Positions 33,276-42,477 of a stretch of 44,260 bases of DNA are shown one piece after another (position 1 is the first letter of the stretch; every line of letters begins with the position of its first letter). The notes under the pieces are model-generated. The model did not search any database, was not told the origin of the DNA, and saw nothing but the letters and a program-made list of their open reading frames with translations. A program made the translations under genes and the position numbers. The stretch spans positions 1-44,260 of the forward strand of contig JAJPJE010000109.1 of the NCBI GenBank assembly GCA_021324365.1. Direction: 5' to 3'. The stretch is from Terriglobia bacterium. Its GTDB lineage: Bacteria > Acidobacteriota > Terriglobia > Terriglobales > Acidobacteriaceae.

Positions 33276-34211
33276 CTACTGGTTACAGACTACTGGTTTT
33301 CCCAGCTTTACCCTTGCGACGTCGGCAACTGCTGCCGCGAATGTTGGCGAATCGTTCAGAGACTCCGCGCGCCACAGCCGCATCCCACGTTCTTCCGCGA
33401 ATTTTCGAAACGCAACATCGATATCGTAGAGAATCTCGACGTGATCGCAGACGAACCCAATCGGCTGAATAAAAACCGCCGCATGTCCCCCTTCTTTTAA
33501 ACGGACGATCGTCTCCTCCACTGTAGGCCCCAGCCATACGCCGCCCGACATCCCCTGGCTCTGGAAGGCGAAGCTCCAGTCACTGGATGCCAGACCTGTT
33601 GCAGTTGCGACCAGCGATGCAGTCTCGCGCGCCTGTGCTTCGTACGGATCGCCGTCGGCAATTGTCCGTTGCGGAACGCTGTGTGCGGTAAAGATCACCG
33701 GCACGTTGGTTCTCCTCTCTTCACACGCGCGCTTCCAAGCGGGTTGGAACTTCTCCGCAAACGCGCGAATCAGCAACGGGTGGTCGTGCCAGTGCTCGAC
33801 AAAATCGATCGCAAATGGTGTTTCGCCGGACGCTCCAAGTAATGCTCTCTTATACAACCCCACGCTCGTCCGGGAATTCTGAGGTGCGAGGCAAATTGCA
33901 ACCGCGCGCGTGATTCCATCGGCTGCCATCCGCTTCACCGTATCGGCGATGAAAGGTTTCCAGTTCCGCATGCCAATGTACACAGGAATCCCAAGTTCCC
34001 GACGTACACCGTCTGCTTGATCCATCGTGTGGCAGGTCAGAGGGGAACATCCGATGAGTCCGTAACGGTGCTTGATCTCCTCGATCACTGGCTCCGGCAG
34101 CGGGCGTCCGCCGGTAACGTTCCGTAGAAACTCTGGGACCTCGTCGACTGTGTCGGGGCTGCCGTGAGCAAGTAGCAGCACGGCACATTTTTCTCTCTCT
34201 TGCTTGCTCAA
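33276..34211 (-). CDS. hemH: Ferrochelatase
   Basis: HemH inserts iron into protoporphyrin IX, or into coproporphyrin III in the coproporphyrin-dependent route. The 311-residue protein has the catalytic His in VIFTAHSVPQR and the Glu of the second motif in DHVEILYDID. The N-terminal LLLAHGSPDTVDEVPEFL and the GLIGCSPLT block are also conserved. The ATG overlaps the hemE stop by four bases, and hemY follows six bases downstream, so the three form an operon. Confidence 0.96.
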   Translation of the reverse strand: MSKQEREKCAVLLLAHGSPDTVDEVPEFLRNVTGGRPLPEPVIEEIKHRYGLIGCSPLTCHTMDQADGVRRELGIPVYIGMRNWKPFIADTVKRMAADGITRAVAICLAPQNSRTSVGLYKRALLGASGETPFAIDFVEHWHDHPLLIRAFAEKFQPAWKRACEERRTNVPVIFTAHSVPQRTIADGDPYEAQARETASLVATATGLASSDWSFAFQSQGMSGGVWLGPTVEETIVRLKEGGHAAVFIQPIGFVCDHVEILYDIDVAFRKFAEERGMRLWRAESLNDSPTFAAAVADVARVKLGKPVVCNQ

Positions 34212-35281
34212 CCCTCTACCTCAGCGCTCCGCTTCGCTGCGGCCATTGGACGACGGGATTCTTCGTGCACCACTTCGATGAGATGTTTTACGTTCTCTAC
34301 TGGCGTTTCCGGCAATATCCCGTGGCCCAGGTTAAAAATGTGTCCGGCACGTCGGCCGGCCCGCTCCAGAATATCCACCGCGCGAGAACGTAGTTCCTTC
34401 CTGTCCGCAAACAGCAAGACGGGATCCAGATTTCCTTGAACCGCACCGCGGTTGCCCAGCAGCTTCCAGCCTTCATCCAGCGGGATGCGCCAATCCAGCC
34501 CGACTACGTCCGCTCCCGTTTCCTGCATGGATGTGAGTAAGGTCGCGCTGTCCGTACCGAAATAGATGACGGGGACTCCCGTAGCCTTCAATTTAGCAAC
34601 CAGCTTCTTCGAATGCGGCAAAACATAGCGGCGATAGTCTTGCACGCTCAAACAGCCCACCCAGCTATCGAATACCTGCAATGCATCCGCACCTTGTCGC
34701 ACCTGTTCGGCAGAATATTCCGCGAGAACCGTAACCAGCTTCTGCATCAGCTGATTCCACACATTCGGCGAACGATACATCATCTTCTTCGTTTCGATGT
34801 AGTGGCGCGATCCGCCGCCTTCAATCATGTAGCTGGCAAGCGTGAAAGGGGCGCCGCAGAAGCCAATCACCGGCCGCTTGGAACCGAAGTGCTTCGCAAC
34901 CAGCGCAACCGATTCGCCGACATAGGCGAGATCGCCGGCGTGATCCGTGCGCAGTGCTGCTACGTCTTCCGCACTACGGGCGGGCCGTTCAATGACGGGG
35001 CCTTCGCCCGCTTCGAAGTGGAAGGGCAAACCCATCGCCTCAAGCGGCAACAACAGATCCGCAAAGATGATCGCCGCATCCACGCCGAGAATTTCCGCAG
35101 CCTCGATCGTTACCTTTGCGGCCAGCTCCGGCGTTTTGCAGATCTCCACTAGCGAGTGATGCTTGCGCACGGCGCGGTATTCGGCCATGTAGCGGCCGGC
35201 CTGGCGCATGAGCCAGATGGGGGTAAACTCGGTCACACGGCCTCTGCAGGCTTCTACGAAGGGTGATTTCGGGGCTGCCAT
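34208..35281 (-). CDS. hemE: Uroporphyrinogen decarboxylase
   Basis: HemE removes four acetate carboxyls of uroporphyrinogen III to give coproporphyrinogen III. The signature WLMRQAGRYMAEYR is present, with the acidic DAAIIFADLLLPLEAMG strand and GFCGAPFTLASYM. From the ATG at 35281, preceded by an excellent GGAGG, the protein has 357 residues, the normal length; the frame extends six codons further upstream but without a ribosome binding site. It is the first gene of the hem operon and divergent from an outer-membrane protein gene. Confidence 0.97.
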   Translation of the reverse strand: MAAPKSPFVEACRGRVTEFTPIWLMRQAGRYMAEYRAVRKHHSLVEICKTPELAAKVTIEAAEILGVDAAIIFADLLLPLEAMGLPFHFEAGEGPVIERPARSAEDVAALRTDHAGDLAYVGESVALVAKHFGSKRPVIGFCGAPFTLASYMIEGGGSRHYIETKKMMYRSPNVWNQLMQKLVTVLAEYSAEQVRQGADALQVFDSWVGCLSVQDYRRYVLPHSKKLVAKLKATGVPVIYFGTDSATLLTSMQETGADVVGLDWRIPLDEGWKLLGNRGAVQGNLDPVLLFADRKELRSRAVDILERAGRRAGHIFNLGHGILPETPVENVKHLIEVVHEESRRPMAAAKRSAEVEG

Positions 35282-35427
35282 GTGCCTCCAATGTAGCATT
35301 TTGCGCGAATGATGCCCGGATCATGACCTCACGCGTGACTGTGATTCTGGTCACATTACGCCGTTTTCATGTGGAACACCCATGCTCTCGGCTATCATCT
35401 ACTTGCCTTGGGGCGAGGAGAAACCTC

Positions 35428-36234
35428 TTGCGGCGTCGCCTTCTTTGGAAGACATATCTTTCTTTCCTGGTCGCCCTGCTCGTTCCGCTGACTCTTCTTC
35501 ATGCCCAGGACAATTATGAGATCCAGGTCTACGGTTCCGATCTTGTGCCCAAGGGCGACACCATGGTCGAACTGCATTCCAATTACACCATCGATGGCAG
35601 CACGACCCCAGTCGATGGCATGTATCCCACCGAGGGAGCTGTTCACGAAACAGTGGAAATCACGCACGGCTTCAGCGACTGGTTCGAGACGGGCTTCTAC
35701 ATTTTCACTGCGGCGCCACAAAACCTCGGCTACCAGTGGGTCGGCGATCATATTCGACCGCGCGTACGGATTCCCGAAAAATGGAAGTGGCCGGTCGGCG
35801 TAAGCCTCTCCATGGAGATCGGTTATCAGCGCGCGCAGTTTTCCCCGGATACCTGGACCCTCGAAGTCAGGCCGATTGTCGACAAAAAACTCGGCCCGTG
35901 GTACCTCGCATTCAATCCCACACTGGATCGCTCGCTGCACGGACTCACCGAGAACAAGGGTTTCGAATTCTCACCCAACGCGAAGATCAGCTATGACGTG
36001 ATCAAACAGGTAGCAGTCGGTCTTGAGTACTACGGGGCTCTCGGGCCAATCACTGGCTTCGATCCGCTACGCGAACAGGAGCAGCAAATCGTTCCCGCAG
36101 TTGATCTCAATGTTTCCCCCAAATGGGAGTTCAATTTCGGAGTGGGCGTCGGTGTAACTCACGGTACCGATCATCTGCTGGTGAAATGGATTGTTGGCCG
36201 CCGCTTCAACGGTTTTTTCGGTTTGCATAGATAG
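35428..36234 (+). CDS. Outer-membrane-like beta-barrel protein of unknown function
   Basis: A TTG start preceded by GAGGAG gives 268 residues beginning with a signal peptide (LSFLVALLVPLTLLHAQ). The mature protein alternates hydrophobic and polar residues (WFETGFYIFTAAPQN, WPVGVSLSMEIGYQ, WEFNFGVGVGVTHG), as expected for a barrel, but ends in LHR and not in an aromatic residue. I recognise no family. The longer frame from 35263 runs over the hemE promoter region and is unlikely. Confidence 0.72.
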   Translation: MRRRLLWKTYLSFLVALLVPLTLLHAQDNYEIQVYGSDLVPKGDTMVELHSNYTIDGSTTPVDGMYPTEGAVHETVEITHGFSDWFETGFYIFTAAPQNLGYQWVGDHIRPRVRIPEKWKWPVGVSLSMEIGYQRAQFSPDTWTLEVRPIVDKKLGPWYLAFNPTLDRSLHGLTENKGFEFSPNAKISYDVIKQVAVGLEYYGALGPITGFDPLREQEQQIVPAVDLNVSPKWEFNFGVGVGVTHGTDHLLVKWIVGRRFNGFFGLHR

Positions 36235-36317
36235 AAAGTTCCACTTCGCATCCACAGTTAGATTCCACGATCACCTTGGATTTATCCTGTAAGCGTTACT
36301 GCTGGCATCCAACGACC

Positions 36318-38846
36318 ATGATTTCCGACAGCGCCATCCTGCGAAAAATCGAGCAGCAGCCGAGGCAGAACGCCGGCTTCAAACAGCTGGTGCGCGAACT
36401 GCGTGCGCATGGGGCAGAGCGGCGCCAGTTGCAGGAACGGCTCGACGAACTGGTAAAGCGCGGACAATTGCGCGAGTCAGATGGGCGTTACCAGATTCCC
36501 CGGGCTATCGCGAGCCGTAATCAGGCAATCGGTCGTCTTACGATGCATCGCGATGGATACGGCTTCGTAATTCCCGACAGCGACGAACTGCGCACCCGCA
36601 TACAAGGGGATATTTACGTCGCTCCACACGCCATCGGAAACGCCATGCATGGCGACCGTGTCCTCCTGGAACTGGGTCAGCAGCGCGGAGAAGGACGAGT
36701 CGAAGGCCGGATCATCCGCGTAATGGATCGGGCACATCCCAGCGTCGTCGGCATTTTTCACTATGGGCGGAAGTACAACTACGTCACCCCCATCGATGAA
36801 AAGGTCACGCAGGATATCGTGATTCCGAGCGGCCAGGAGTACCCGCAAATTGAGGACGAATCAGAGCCTGGGGCCCGGAAGCATCGGCGGTTGGACGCGC
36901 ATCGCGTGGTTGGCTCCGAAGCGCGCCGGCGTACCGAGTGGGATGACCTCGAAGGTGTCGCCGTAGATGTAGAAATTACCGAATGGCCTACGCCGACCCA
37001 GAATCCAAAAGGGCGCGTCATCGAGATTCTCGGTTTCGAAGAAGACTTTGGCGTAGACGTCGAAATCGTCATCCGCAAACACCATCTTCCACATCGCTTT
37101 CCGCTCGAGGTTCTCGAAGAAGCTCAGGAGTTCGATGACGTGATTCCGGCGTCCGAGTTGCGGCATCGGAGGGACTTTCGGTCCATTCCGATTATCACAA
37201 TCGATGGCGAAACCGCTCGCGACTTCGACGATGCCGTAACCGTGCACATCCTGCCAGATGGAAATTACGAACTGCAGGTGCATATTGCCGACGTCGCGCA
37301 GTTCGTCACTGAAGGTTCCGCGCTCGATCGCGAGGCTCGGCTGCGCGGCACCAGCGTGTATTTTCCTGATCGTGCTATTCCAATGCTTCCGATCGAGCTT
37401 TCGACGGACCTGTGCTCATTGCGGCCCAGGCTGGATAGATTGGTTCTCTCGTGCGTCATGCAAATCGATCGCCAGGGCGAGGTGCTTGGATTCGAACTGA
37501 ACGAGGGCGTGATCCGCTCGATCGAACGCATGACTTACACCGACGTAAACGCCATCCTCGATGGCGATTCGAAGCTGCGCCAGCGATACGCTCCCCTTGT
37601 GAGTAATTTCGAAATGATGCGGGATTTGGCGATGATTCTGAATCGCAAGCGCATGCGCCGTGGATCCATTGATTTTGACTTGCCTGAGCCGGTCATTGAA
37701 TTCGACGAGAACGGAATGATGCGCGGCATCAGTCGGTCGGAACGTAACATCGCTCACCGCTTGATTGAAGAATTCATGTTGTCCGCCAATGAATGCGTTG
37801 CCAGCTATCTCGAGAAGAAACATGTCGCTTCTCTATATCGCATTCACGAAAAGCCCGACCCGAAGCGCGTGTTCGACTTCGAAACCATTGCCGCTGGGTT
37901 CGGCTACTCGCTTGGCGTCGGAGCGTTGCCCATCAAGCGCATGGAGATGAAATCGGATCGGCGCTCGCATCAACATGCAGGTCGTAACCCGACACGAATC
38001 GAAATACCCGAAGATGTGCATATTACCCCGCGCATGTACCAGAAGTTGACCGATAAAATTGCCGGCAAGCCGGAGGAGCGCATCCTCTCTTTCCTGATGC
38101 TGCGCTCCTTAAAGCAGGCGCGTTATTCGGAGGAGAACGCCGGCCACTTTGCGCTGGCGGCGCCCACGTACACGCACTTCACATCGCCTATCCGGCGCTA
38201 CCCGGACTTGATCGTCCATCGCATTCTGAAGGAAGTTCTTCGCGCCAGCCCCGAATTTCATGATGGCCAGGTTCCGGTCGGACGTGGAACGCCCGTGGGC
38301 AACGAGCGTCCGACCGCCTGGTCTAAGCGCGCGGAGAGTTACCAGATAAGTGAGCGCTCCCCGTGGTCGAAGGAGTCGTCGAAACGAACGAAGAACACGG
38401 CCGAGGGCAAAGCGCCGGAGCTTTTCGGGCCGATTCCTTTGCCCGTCCTGCATGAGATTGCCGAAGAATCCAGTGAATCCGAGCGCCGCGCCGACGACGC
38501 CGAGCGCGAGCTGATGGACTGGAAGAAGGTTAAGTTCATGGCCGAACGTATCGGCGAAGAATTCGAAGGCCTGATCATCAGTGTGACGAAGTTCGGCTTC
38601 TTCGTCGAACTGAAAGACCTTTTCATCGAGGGACTGGTGCCCCTCTCGACCCTCACAGACGACCGATATACATTTCATGAGAACACTCGCCAGATCATCG
38701 GTCAGCGTTCCCGAAAAACTTACTCACTCGGGGAGACGGTCCATGTGATTGTGGACCGCATTGATCCCGTGTTGAAGAAGATCAATTTTGCTGTGAACGA
38801 ACCGGAATCGGTGAAAGTGCAGGGGCGAAGGAGAAAGCGCTCTTAG
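36318..38846 (+). CDS. rnr: Ribonuclease R
   Basis: RNase R degrades structured RNA 3' to 5' and helps in tRNA and rRNA quality control. The ATG at 36318 gives 842 residues with an N-terminal helical domain, cold-shock domains, the RNB catalytic domain and a C-terminal S1 domain (EFEGLIISVTKFGFFVELKD). The active site TIDGETARDFDDAV keeps the four Asp ligands. A segment of about 60 residues rich in Arg, Ser and Lys (around residues 660-720) is inserted just before the LPVLHEIAEESSESERRADDAERE block and is not part of the common family. Confidence 0.95.
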   Translation: MISDSAILRKIEQQPRQNAGFKQLVRELRAHGAERRQLQERLDELVKRGQLRESDGRYQIPRAIASRNQAIGRLTMHRDGYGFVIPDSDELRTRIQGDIYVAPHAIGNAMHGDRVLLELGQQRGEGRVEGRIIRVMDRAHPSVVGIFHYGRKYNYVTPIDEKVTQDIVIPSGQEYPQIEDESEPGARKHRRLDAHRVVGSEARRRTEWDDLEGVAVDVEITEWPTPTQNPKGRVIEILGFEEDFGVDVEIVIRKHHLPHRFPLEVLEEAQEFDDVIPASELRHRRDFRSIPIITIDGETARDFDDAVTVHILPDGNYELQVHIADVAQFVTEGSALDREARLRGTSVYFPDRAIPMLPIELSTDLCSLRPRLDRLVLSCVMQIDRQGEVLGFELNEGVIRSIERMTYTDVNAILDGDSKLRQRYAPLVSNFEMMRDLAMILNRKRMRRGSIDFDLPEPVIEFDENGMMRGISRSERNIAHRLIEEFMLSANECVASYLEKKHVASLYRIHEKPDPKRVFDFETIAAGFGYSLGVGALPIKRMEMKSDRRSHQHAGRNPTRIEIPEDVHITPRMYQKLTDKIAGKPEERILSFLMLRSLKQARYSEENAGHFALAAPTYTHFTSPIRRYPDLIVHRILKEVLRASPEFHDGQVPVGRGTPVGNERPTAWSKRAESYQISERSPWSKESSKRTKNTAEGKAPELFGPIPLPVLHEIAEESSESERRADDAERELMDWKKVKFMAERIGEEFEGLIISVTKFGFFVELKDLFIEGLVPLSTLTDDRYTFHENTRQIIGQRSRKTYSLGETVHVIVDRIDPVLKKINFAVNEPESVKVQGRRRKRS

Positions 38847-38910
38847 CTTCGGAATACACGGCCAAGTCCTTTCGTTTCGCGTCTGCTCGCGTCATTTTTT
38901 TATTTGCCGT

Positions 38911-38916
38911 TATAAT
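38911..38916 (+). promoter_or_regulatory. -10 box TATAAT seven bases before an ATG
   Basis: A perfect TATAAT ends eight bases before the ATG at 38924, so transcription would begin at the start codon or within a base of it. A leaderless mRNA is the natural reading. No clear -35 was found. Confidence 0.55.
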
Positions 38917-38923
38917 CCGGGCC

Positions 38924-39799
38924 ATGCCGCTGAATCGCCGGGAATTCCTGCGAAACTCTTCTCTGATCGTTCTGGGATCAACTGTACTGTCCAAACTTGT
39001 ATCTGCCGAGAGCCTTCCATGGCCGCCGGGACTGCAATCGTGGACCCTTGGCGACTTATGCCGGAGAGACCTTCCGGGCACGCTAAAAAAGCTCAGCGCC
39101 ATGGGTTACAAGGACATTGAGTTTGCCGGCTACTACGGCCATACCATCGCGGAAATCAAGTCCATGCTGGCAGACAATGGCCTCCGCTCCACCAGCCTGC
39201 ATTTCACCAGCAACAGCTGGAATCACTGGCGCGCGCAATGGCCTAAGTTCTGTAACGATGTCGCTGAAATCGGCGCGACCTACGCCACCTTTCCCATGTT
39301 TCATCCCATGCTCCAGGCTGGACAATTCGGGAAAGCGGTCGACACGCTCAATGCGCTGGCCAAGCAAGCTGACACAGGTGGCGTGAAGTTCGCGTATCAC
39401 AATCACAATTACGAGTTTCGTCCCCAAGGCAAGGAACCCGGTTACGACTACATCCTCAAGAATACCGACGCGGCGCTGGTGAACATGGAACTGGATTGCT
39501 ACTGGATGGTGCAGGCGGGCTACGATCCCGTTCAGTACATGAACCAGTATCCAGGTCGCTTTGCTCTGATACACGTCAAAGATCGCCTGCCCGGCTTTCC
39601 GACATCAACCGATCTCGGCATCGCGGCGCTGCATACAACAGCCGTCGGAAAGGGCAGCATCAACTGGGTGCCAATTTTTCAGGCGGCAGAAAAAGCGGGC
39701 GTGAAGCAGTATTACGTCGAGCAGGAGAACAACTTCATGCGCTCGAAATTCGATAGCGTCAAAGCGAGCGTCGATTATCTGAAACAATTACAGATTTAG
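38924..39799 (+). CDS. Tat-exported sugar phosphate isomerase/epimerase-like protein
   Basis: The 291-residue protein starts with a twin-arginine signal (NRREFLRNSSLIVLGSTVL), then a TIM barrel of the xylose-isomerase-like AP-endonuclease 2 superfamily. Conserved features are MGYKDIEFAGYYG, KFAYHNHNYEF with its metal-ligand His, VNMELDCYWM and FALIHVKDR, and VEQEN near the end. Homologs act on sugars or cyclitols with a bound divalent metal. Export through Tat implies folding with its metal in the cytosol. Substrate unknown. Confidence 0.88.
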   Translation: MPLNRREFLRNSSLIVLGSTVLSKLVSAESLPWPPGLQSWTLGDLCRRDLPGTLKKLSAMGYKDIEFAGYYGHTIAEIKSMLADNGLRSTSLHFTSNSWNHWRAQWPKFCNDVAEIGATYATFPMFHPMLQAGQFGKAVDTLNALAKQADTGGVKFAYHNHNYEFRPQGKEPGYDYILKNTDAALVNMELDCYWMVQAGYDPVQYMNQYPGRFALIHVKDRLPGFPTSTDLGIAALHTTAVGKGSINWVPIFQAAEKAGVKQYYVEQENNFMRSKFDSVKASVDYLKQLQI

Positions 39800-39818
39800 C
39801 ATCGCGTGAAATGCGGTT

Positions 39819-40616
39819 TTACTGCCGAGGCACACGGAATTCCACGCCGCGATCTTCGTTGGATTTCAGCGTGGCTTCGCGGTCGAGTTCCGACAGCGGA
39901 TACTTTTTCATCCGTCCATCAGCCATCAGCCACAGATTATTGCCGACAATGGCGTAATTCTGTGCTTCCAGGTGCTTGCCATCGCGAAAAACCAGAGTCG
40001 TTGGGGGCCCATTGTCTTGGGGCTTTTCTGAAGAAGGAGCCGTATAGGAAGGAGGAGCGGCCTGGGCCGGCCGTGCCGCGGCTTGGCTTTCCTCGTAATC
40101 TCGTTGCACTTCCTGATCGTGGCGCATCTCGGCAAGTTGCTGCTGCAGGTATTGCACTTGCCCTTCAAGCGCTAGCTGCTGGTTGTAGCTGGCCTGTTGC
40201 TGTTGCTGATTGTCGTAAGACGATCCATTGTCCCAATCCCAGCCCCAGCCCCAGTCTGCCCATCCCCAATACGGGTAATACCCGTAGTATGGATAGTAGG
40301 AATTGTAGGGATATCGGTGATGATGGAAATCGTCGAAATCATGATCATGACCACGGAATCCATTCCATCCGTAGCCGTACATTCCATAATTGCCGACTAT
40401 TCCGTGATTGATCCCCATAGACCGTATGGGGACTCCGGCCGGACGAAATCCGTATCCACCGTGGCTGAAGCCGCGCGGTCCCGGTGCGATGGCATGCCCG
40501 GTTCCGCCATGAAAACCACCGCCGCGGAAGCCACCTCGCGCTCCTCCGCCTCGCTGGGCAGCCGCGGGAAGCGCTGCGAGCGCGAAGAGCAGAATCGATA
40601 CAAAAACGCGCCGCAT
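39819..40616 (-). CDS. Secreted Gly/Tyr/Trp-rich protein with a coiled coil
   Basis: The 265-residue product has a signal peptide (VFVSILLFALAALPAAAQ), then a low-complexity region with GGG, HGG and YPYYGYYPYWGWADWGW-type runs (about 22-135). A Gln-rich coiled-coil segment follows (QVQYLQQQLAEMRHDQ), then a Pro/Ala linker and a conserved-looking C-terminal domain with TTLVFRDGKHLEAQNYAIVG. Such proteins are frequent in Acidobacteria and probably sit at the envelope; function is unknown. The ATG is well supported by the signal peptide. Confidence 0.75.
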   Translation of the reverse strand: MRRVFVSILLFALAALPAAAQRGGGARGGFRGGGFHGGTGHAIAPGPRGFSHGGYGFRPAGVPIRSMGINHGIVGNYGMYGYGWNGFRGHDHDFDDFHHHRYPYNSYYPYYGYYPYWGWADWGWGWDWDNGSSYDNQQQQQASYNQQLALEGQVQYLQQQLAEMRHDQEVQRDYEESQAAARPAQAAPPSYTAPSSEKPQDNGPPTTLVFRDGKHLEAQNYAIVGNNLWLMADGRMKKYPLSELDREATLKSNEDRGVEFRVPRQ

Positions 40617-40861
40617 ACCTGTGATTATACCCCTATTTCAGAACAGGGTTTCACCGCAACACCGGGTTAAGGTGGCCATAAATTGTTGGTTAATTCGGCT
40701 CTTCACCTTCCCTTTCAGGCTTGAAGCCTGTACCCTCTTCATACCGCTCGCGCCTCGGATTACGAATCCAAGTAGGTGCGGATGCGACCCAGTTTCCAGT
40801 TCCCCGGGGACCATTACGGACCCGCCTGGGATTCTTGCTCATCGAGTTCGAGGTGAGGCGA

Positions 40862-42028
40862 TTGCGAAAACCATTCCTGTGGCTGCTTACATTGGCATTC
40901 TGCCTGGGCACAACTGCAGCCATGGGCGCCGGTTCGCCTGACCCGAAGAGACTTGTTTCCGAAGACGTTCCCCAGAGCCTGCTGCCGCGCTTCGTTCATT
41001 ACAATCGCATGTCATCGCTGGCCCGACAGGTAGCTGCTCAGGGTGGGTATGCGCGCATCGCCATCAACTCCGTTCCGCACTGGTCGGGCGCTTTCTCTAA
41101 CGACGGCACCGTCTATCCCTTCACCATGGCCGGTGGCAAACCCGCAACTGGCGGAGTAACACAGATTCGCACCGCCATCCTGCCGATTTCGATTGAGTTC
41201 GACGAGTACGTCGATCAGCAAGGTAAGCCAATCGTTCTGGACGTCACTCCGGTGATTCCGCGCGTACTCCAATCGCCGAACTTCGTCCCCTACAACTATG
41301 CCGATGGCGACGTCCAGTTCGCCGACGCAGTCCAGCGGGCACAGTTCGCCGCGTATGCCCCAAGTAACTGGCATACCGAGCTTGCGCCTCCGCGGGTACT
41401 GGCACCCGTTTTGCTGGAAGTGCCGGTGGGAGCCGCCAAGCTCTACAAGACCGCGACCGGCATTCTCTACGCGAAAATTGATTTCAACTTCTTTGCCTCG
41501 CAGATCAACACGATCACGCAGATGGCCGGATTTCGCGTCGACGAGTTTCCCATCCTGCTCGCCCCCAATACGCTGCTCTACGAAAGCGGAGACAGCAGCC
41601 AGTGCTGCATCCTGGGGTTTCACACCGCTTACGAAACCGGGCGTACCTCCAACACGATTTCCATTCAGACCTTCGCCTACGCAACCTGGCTCGATTCCGG
41701 CATCTTTCGCGATCCCGAGATCGCCGACGTGCTGCCGCTGAGCCACGAAATCTCCGAATGGATGAACGATCCATTCCTCGGGAATGCTGCTCCGGGCTGG
41801 GTTTCTCCTGATGGCGGCGGATGCCAGACGCACATTACAACCGGCGATCCGGTCGAAGTGCTTCCGCATGCTGCTTACGAAGTGGAACTCGGCGGGTTTA
41901 CCTATCACCCGCAAACACAAGCCCTCCTGCAGTGGTTCACGCGGGAACAGCCGTCAAGCGCCTTCGACCATGCTTACAGCTTCCCCGATGCCAGCGTGCT
42001 GAAAGCGCCTTCGCAAGCTTGCCAGTAG
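40862..42028 (+). CDS. Secreted protein with an HExxE motif, unknown family
   Basis: From the TTG at 40862, preceded by GAGGTGAGG, the product has about 388 residues and a signal peptide (PFLWLLTLAFCLGTTAAMGAG). A GTG three codons upstream is an alternative. The mature protein includes CCILGFHTAYETGR and LSHEISEWMNDPF, with His-Glu-x2-Glu, which recalls zinc-metallopeptidase helices but lacks the standard HExxH. A Cys pair in SSQCCILG and a cysteine near the end may form disulfides. I recognise no family; a protease is possible but unproven. Confidence 0.7.
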   Translation: MRKPFLWLLTLAFCLGTTAAMGAGSPDPKRLVSEDVPQSLLPRFVHYNRMSSLARQVAAQGGYARIAINSVPHWSGAFSNDGTVYPFTMAGGKPATGGVTQIRTAILPISIEFDEYVDQQGKPIVLDVTPVIPRVLQSPNFVPYNYADGDVQFADAVQRAQFAAYAPSNWHTELAPPRVLAPVLLEVPVGAAKLYKTATGILYAKIDFNFFASQINTITQMAGFRVDEFPILLAPNTLLYESGDSSQCCILGFHTAYETGRTSNTISIQTFAYATWLDSGIFRDPEIADVLPLSHEISEWMNDPFLGNAAPGWVSPDGGGCQTHITTGDPVEVLPHAAYEVELGGFTYHPQTQALLQWFTREQPSSAFDHAYSFPDASVLKAPSQACQ

Positions 42029-42052
42029 CTGCGCACCGCGCCAGAACTCCTT

Positions 42053-42058
42053 TACAAT
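42053..42058 (+). promoter_or_regulatory. -10-like TACAAT six bases before the DUF59 gene
   Basis: The box ends six bases before the ATG at 42065. It implies a leaderless or nearly leaderless transcript, like the gene at 38924 and the acyltransferase at 30679. Confidence 0.4.
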
Positions 42059-42064
42059 GAACCC

Positions 42065-42376
42065 ATGGCAACCTTGACCTCCGAAGATGTGATGGAAAAG
42101 CTGCGCAATTGCTACGACCCGGAGATCCCTCTGAACGTGGTTGATCTCGGACTTATCTACGGCGTCACCATCGAGAACGAAGGCGATGTCACGGTGGAAA
42201 TGACGCTCACCGCGCAGGGCTGCCCATCGCATACCGAGATCAGCCGCGATATCCGGCAAACGCTGCTCGGCATGGAGGGCGTCAACAACTGCAAGGTCAA
42301 TGTTGTTTGGGATCCGCCGTGGACGCCGGAACGCATCTCGCCCGAAGGACGCCAGAAGCTGGGGATTGAAGATTAG
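42065..42376 (+). CDS. DUF59/MIP18 family iron-sulfur assembly protein
   Basis: The 103-residue protein has the family core VMEKLRNCYDPEIPLNVVDLGLIYGV and the conserved Cys in LTAQGCPSHTEI. SufT-like DUF59 proteins help maturation of iron-sulfur proteins in the cytosol. No other suf gene lies nearby. It is followed 25 bases later by tRNA-Pro. Confidence 0.92.
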   Translation: MATLTSEDVMEKLRNCYDPEIPLNVVDLGLIYGVTIENEGDVTVEMTLTAQGCPSHTEISRDIRQTLLGMEGVNNCKVNVVWDPPWTPERISPEGRQKLGIED

Positions 42377-42400
42377 CGCTGGTGTAAAATCTTAGTCAGT

Positions 42401-42477
42401 CGGGACGTGGCTCAGCCTGGTAGAGCACTCGCTTGGGGTGCGAGGGGTCGGCAGTTCAAATCTGCCCGTCCCGACCA
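42401..42477 (+). tRNA. tRNA-Pro(GGG), integration target
   Basis: The acceptor arms CGGGACG (42401-42407) and CGTCCCG (42467-42473) pair fully. The D stem is GCTC/GAGC, the anticodon stem CTCGC/GCGAG with loop TTGGGGT, anticodon GGG at 42435-42437, and the T stem GGCAG/CTGCC with TTCAAAT. A discriminator A and an encoded CCA (42475-42477) follow. The recombinase gene ends inside it on the opposite strand, which marks the tRNA as the probable attachment site. Confidence 0.95.
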
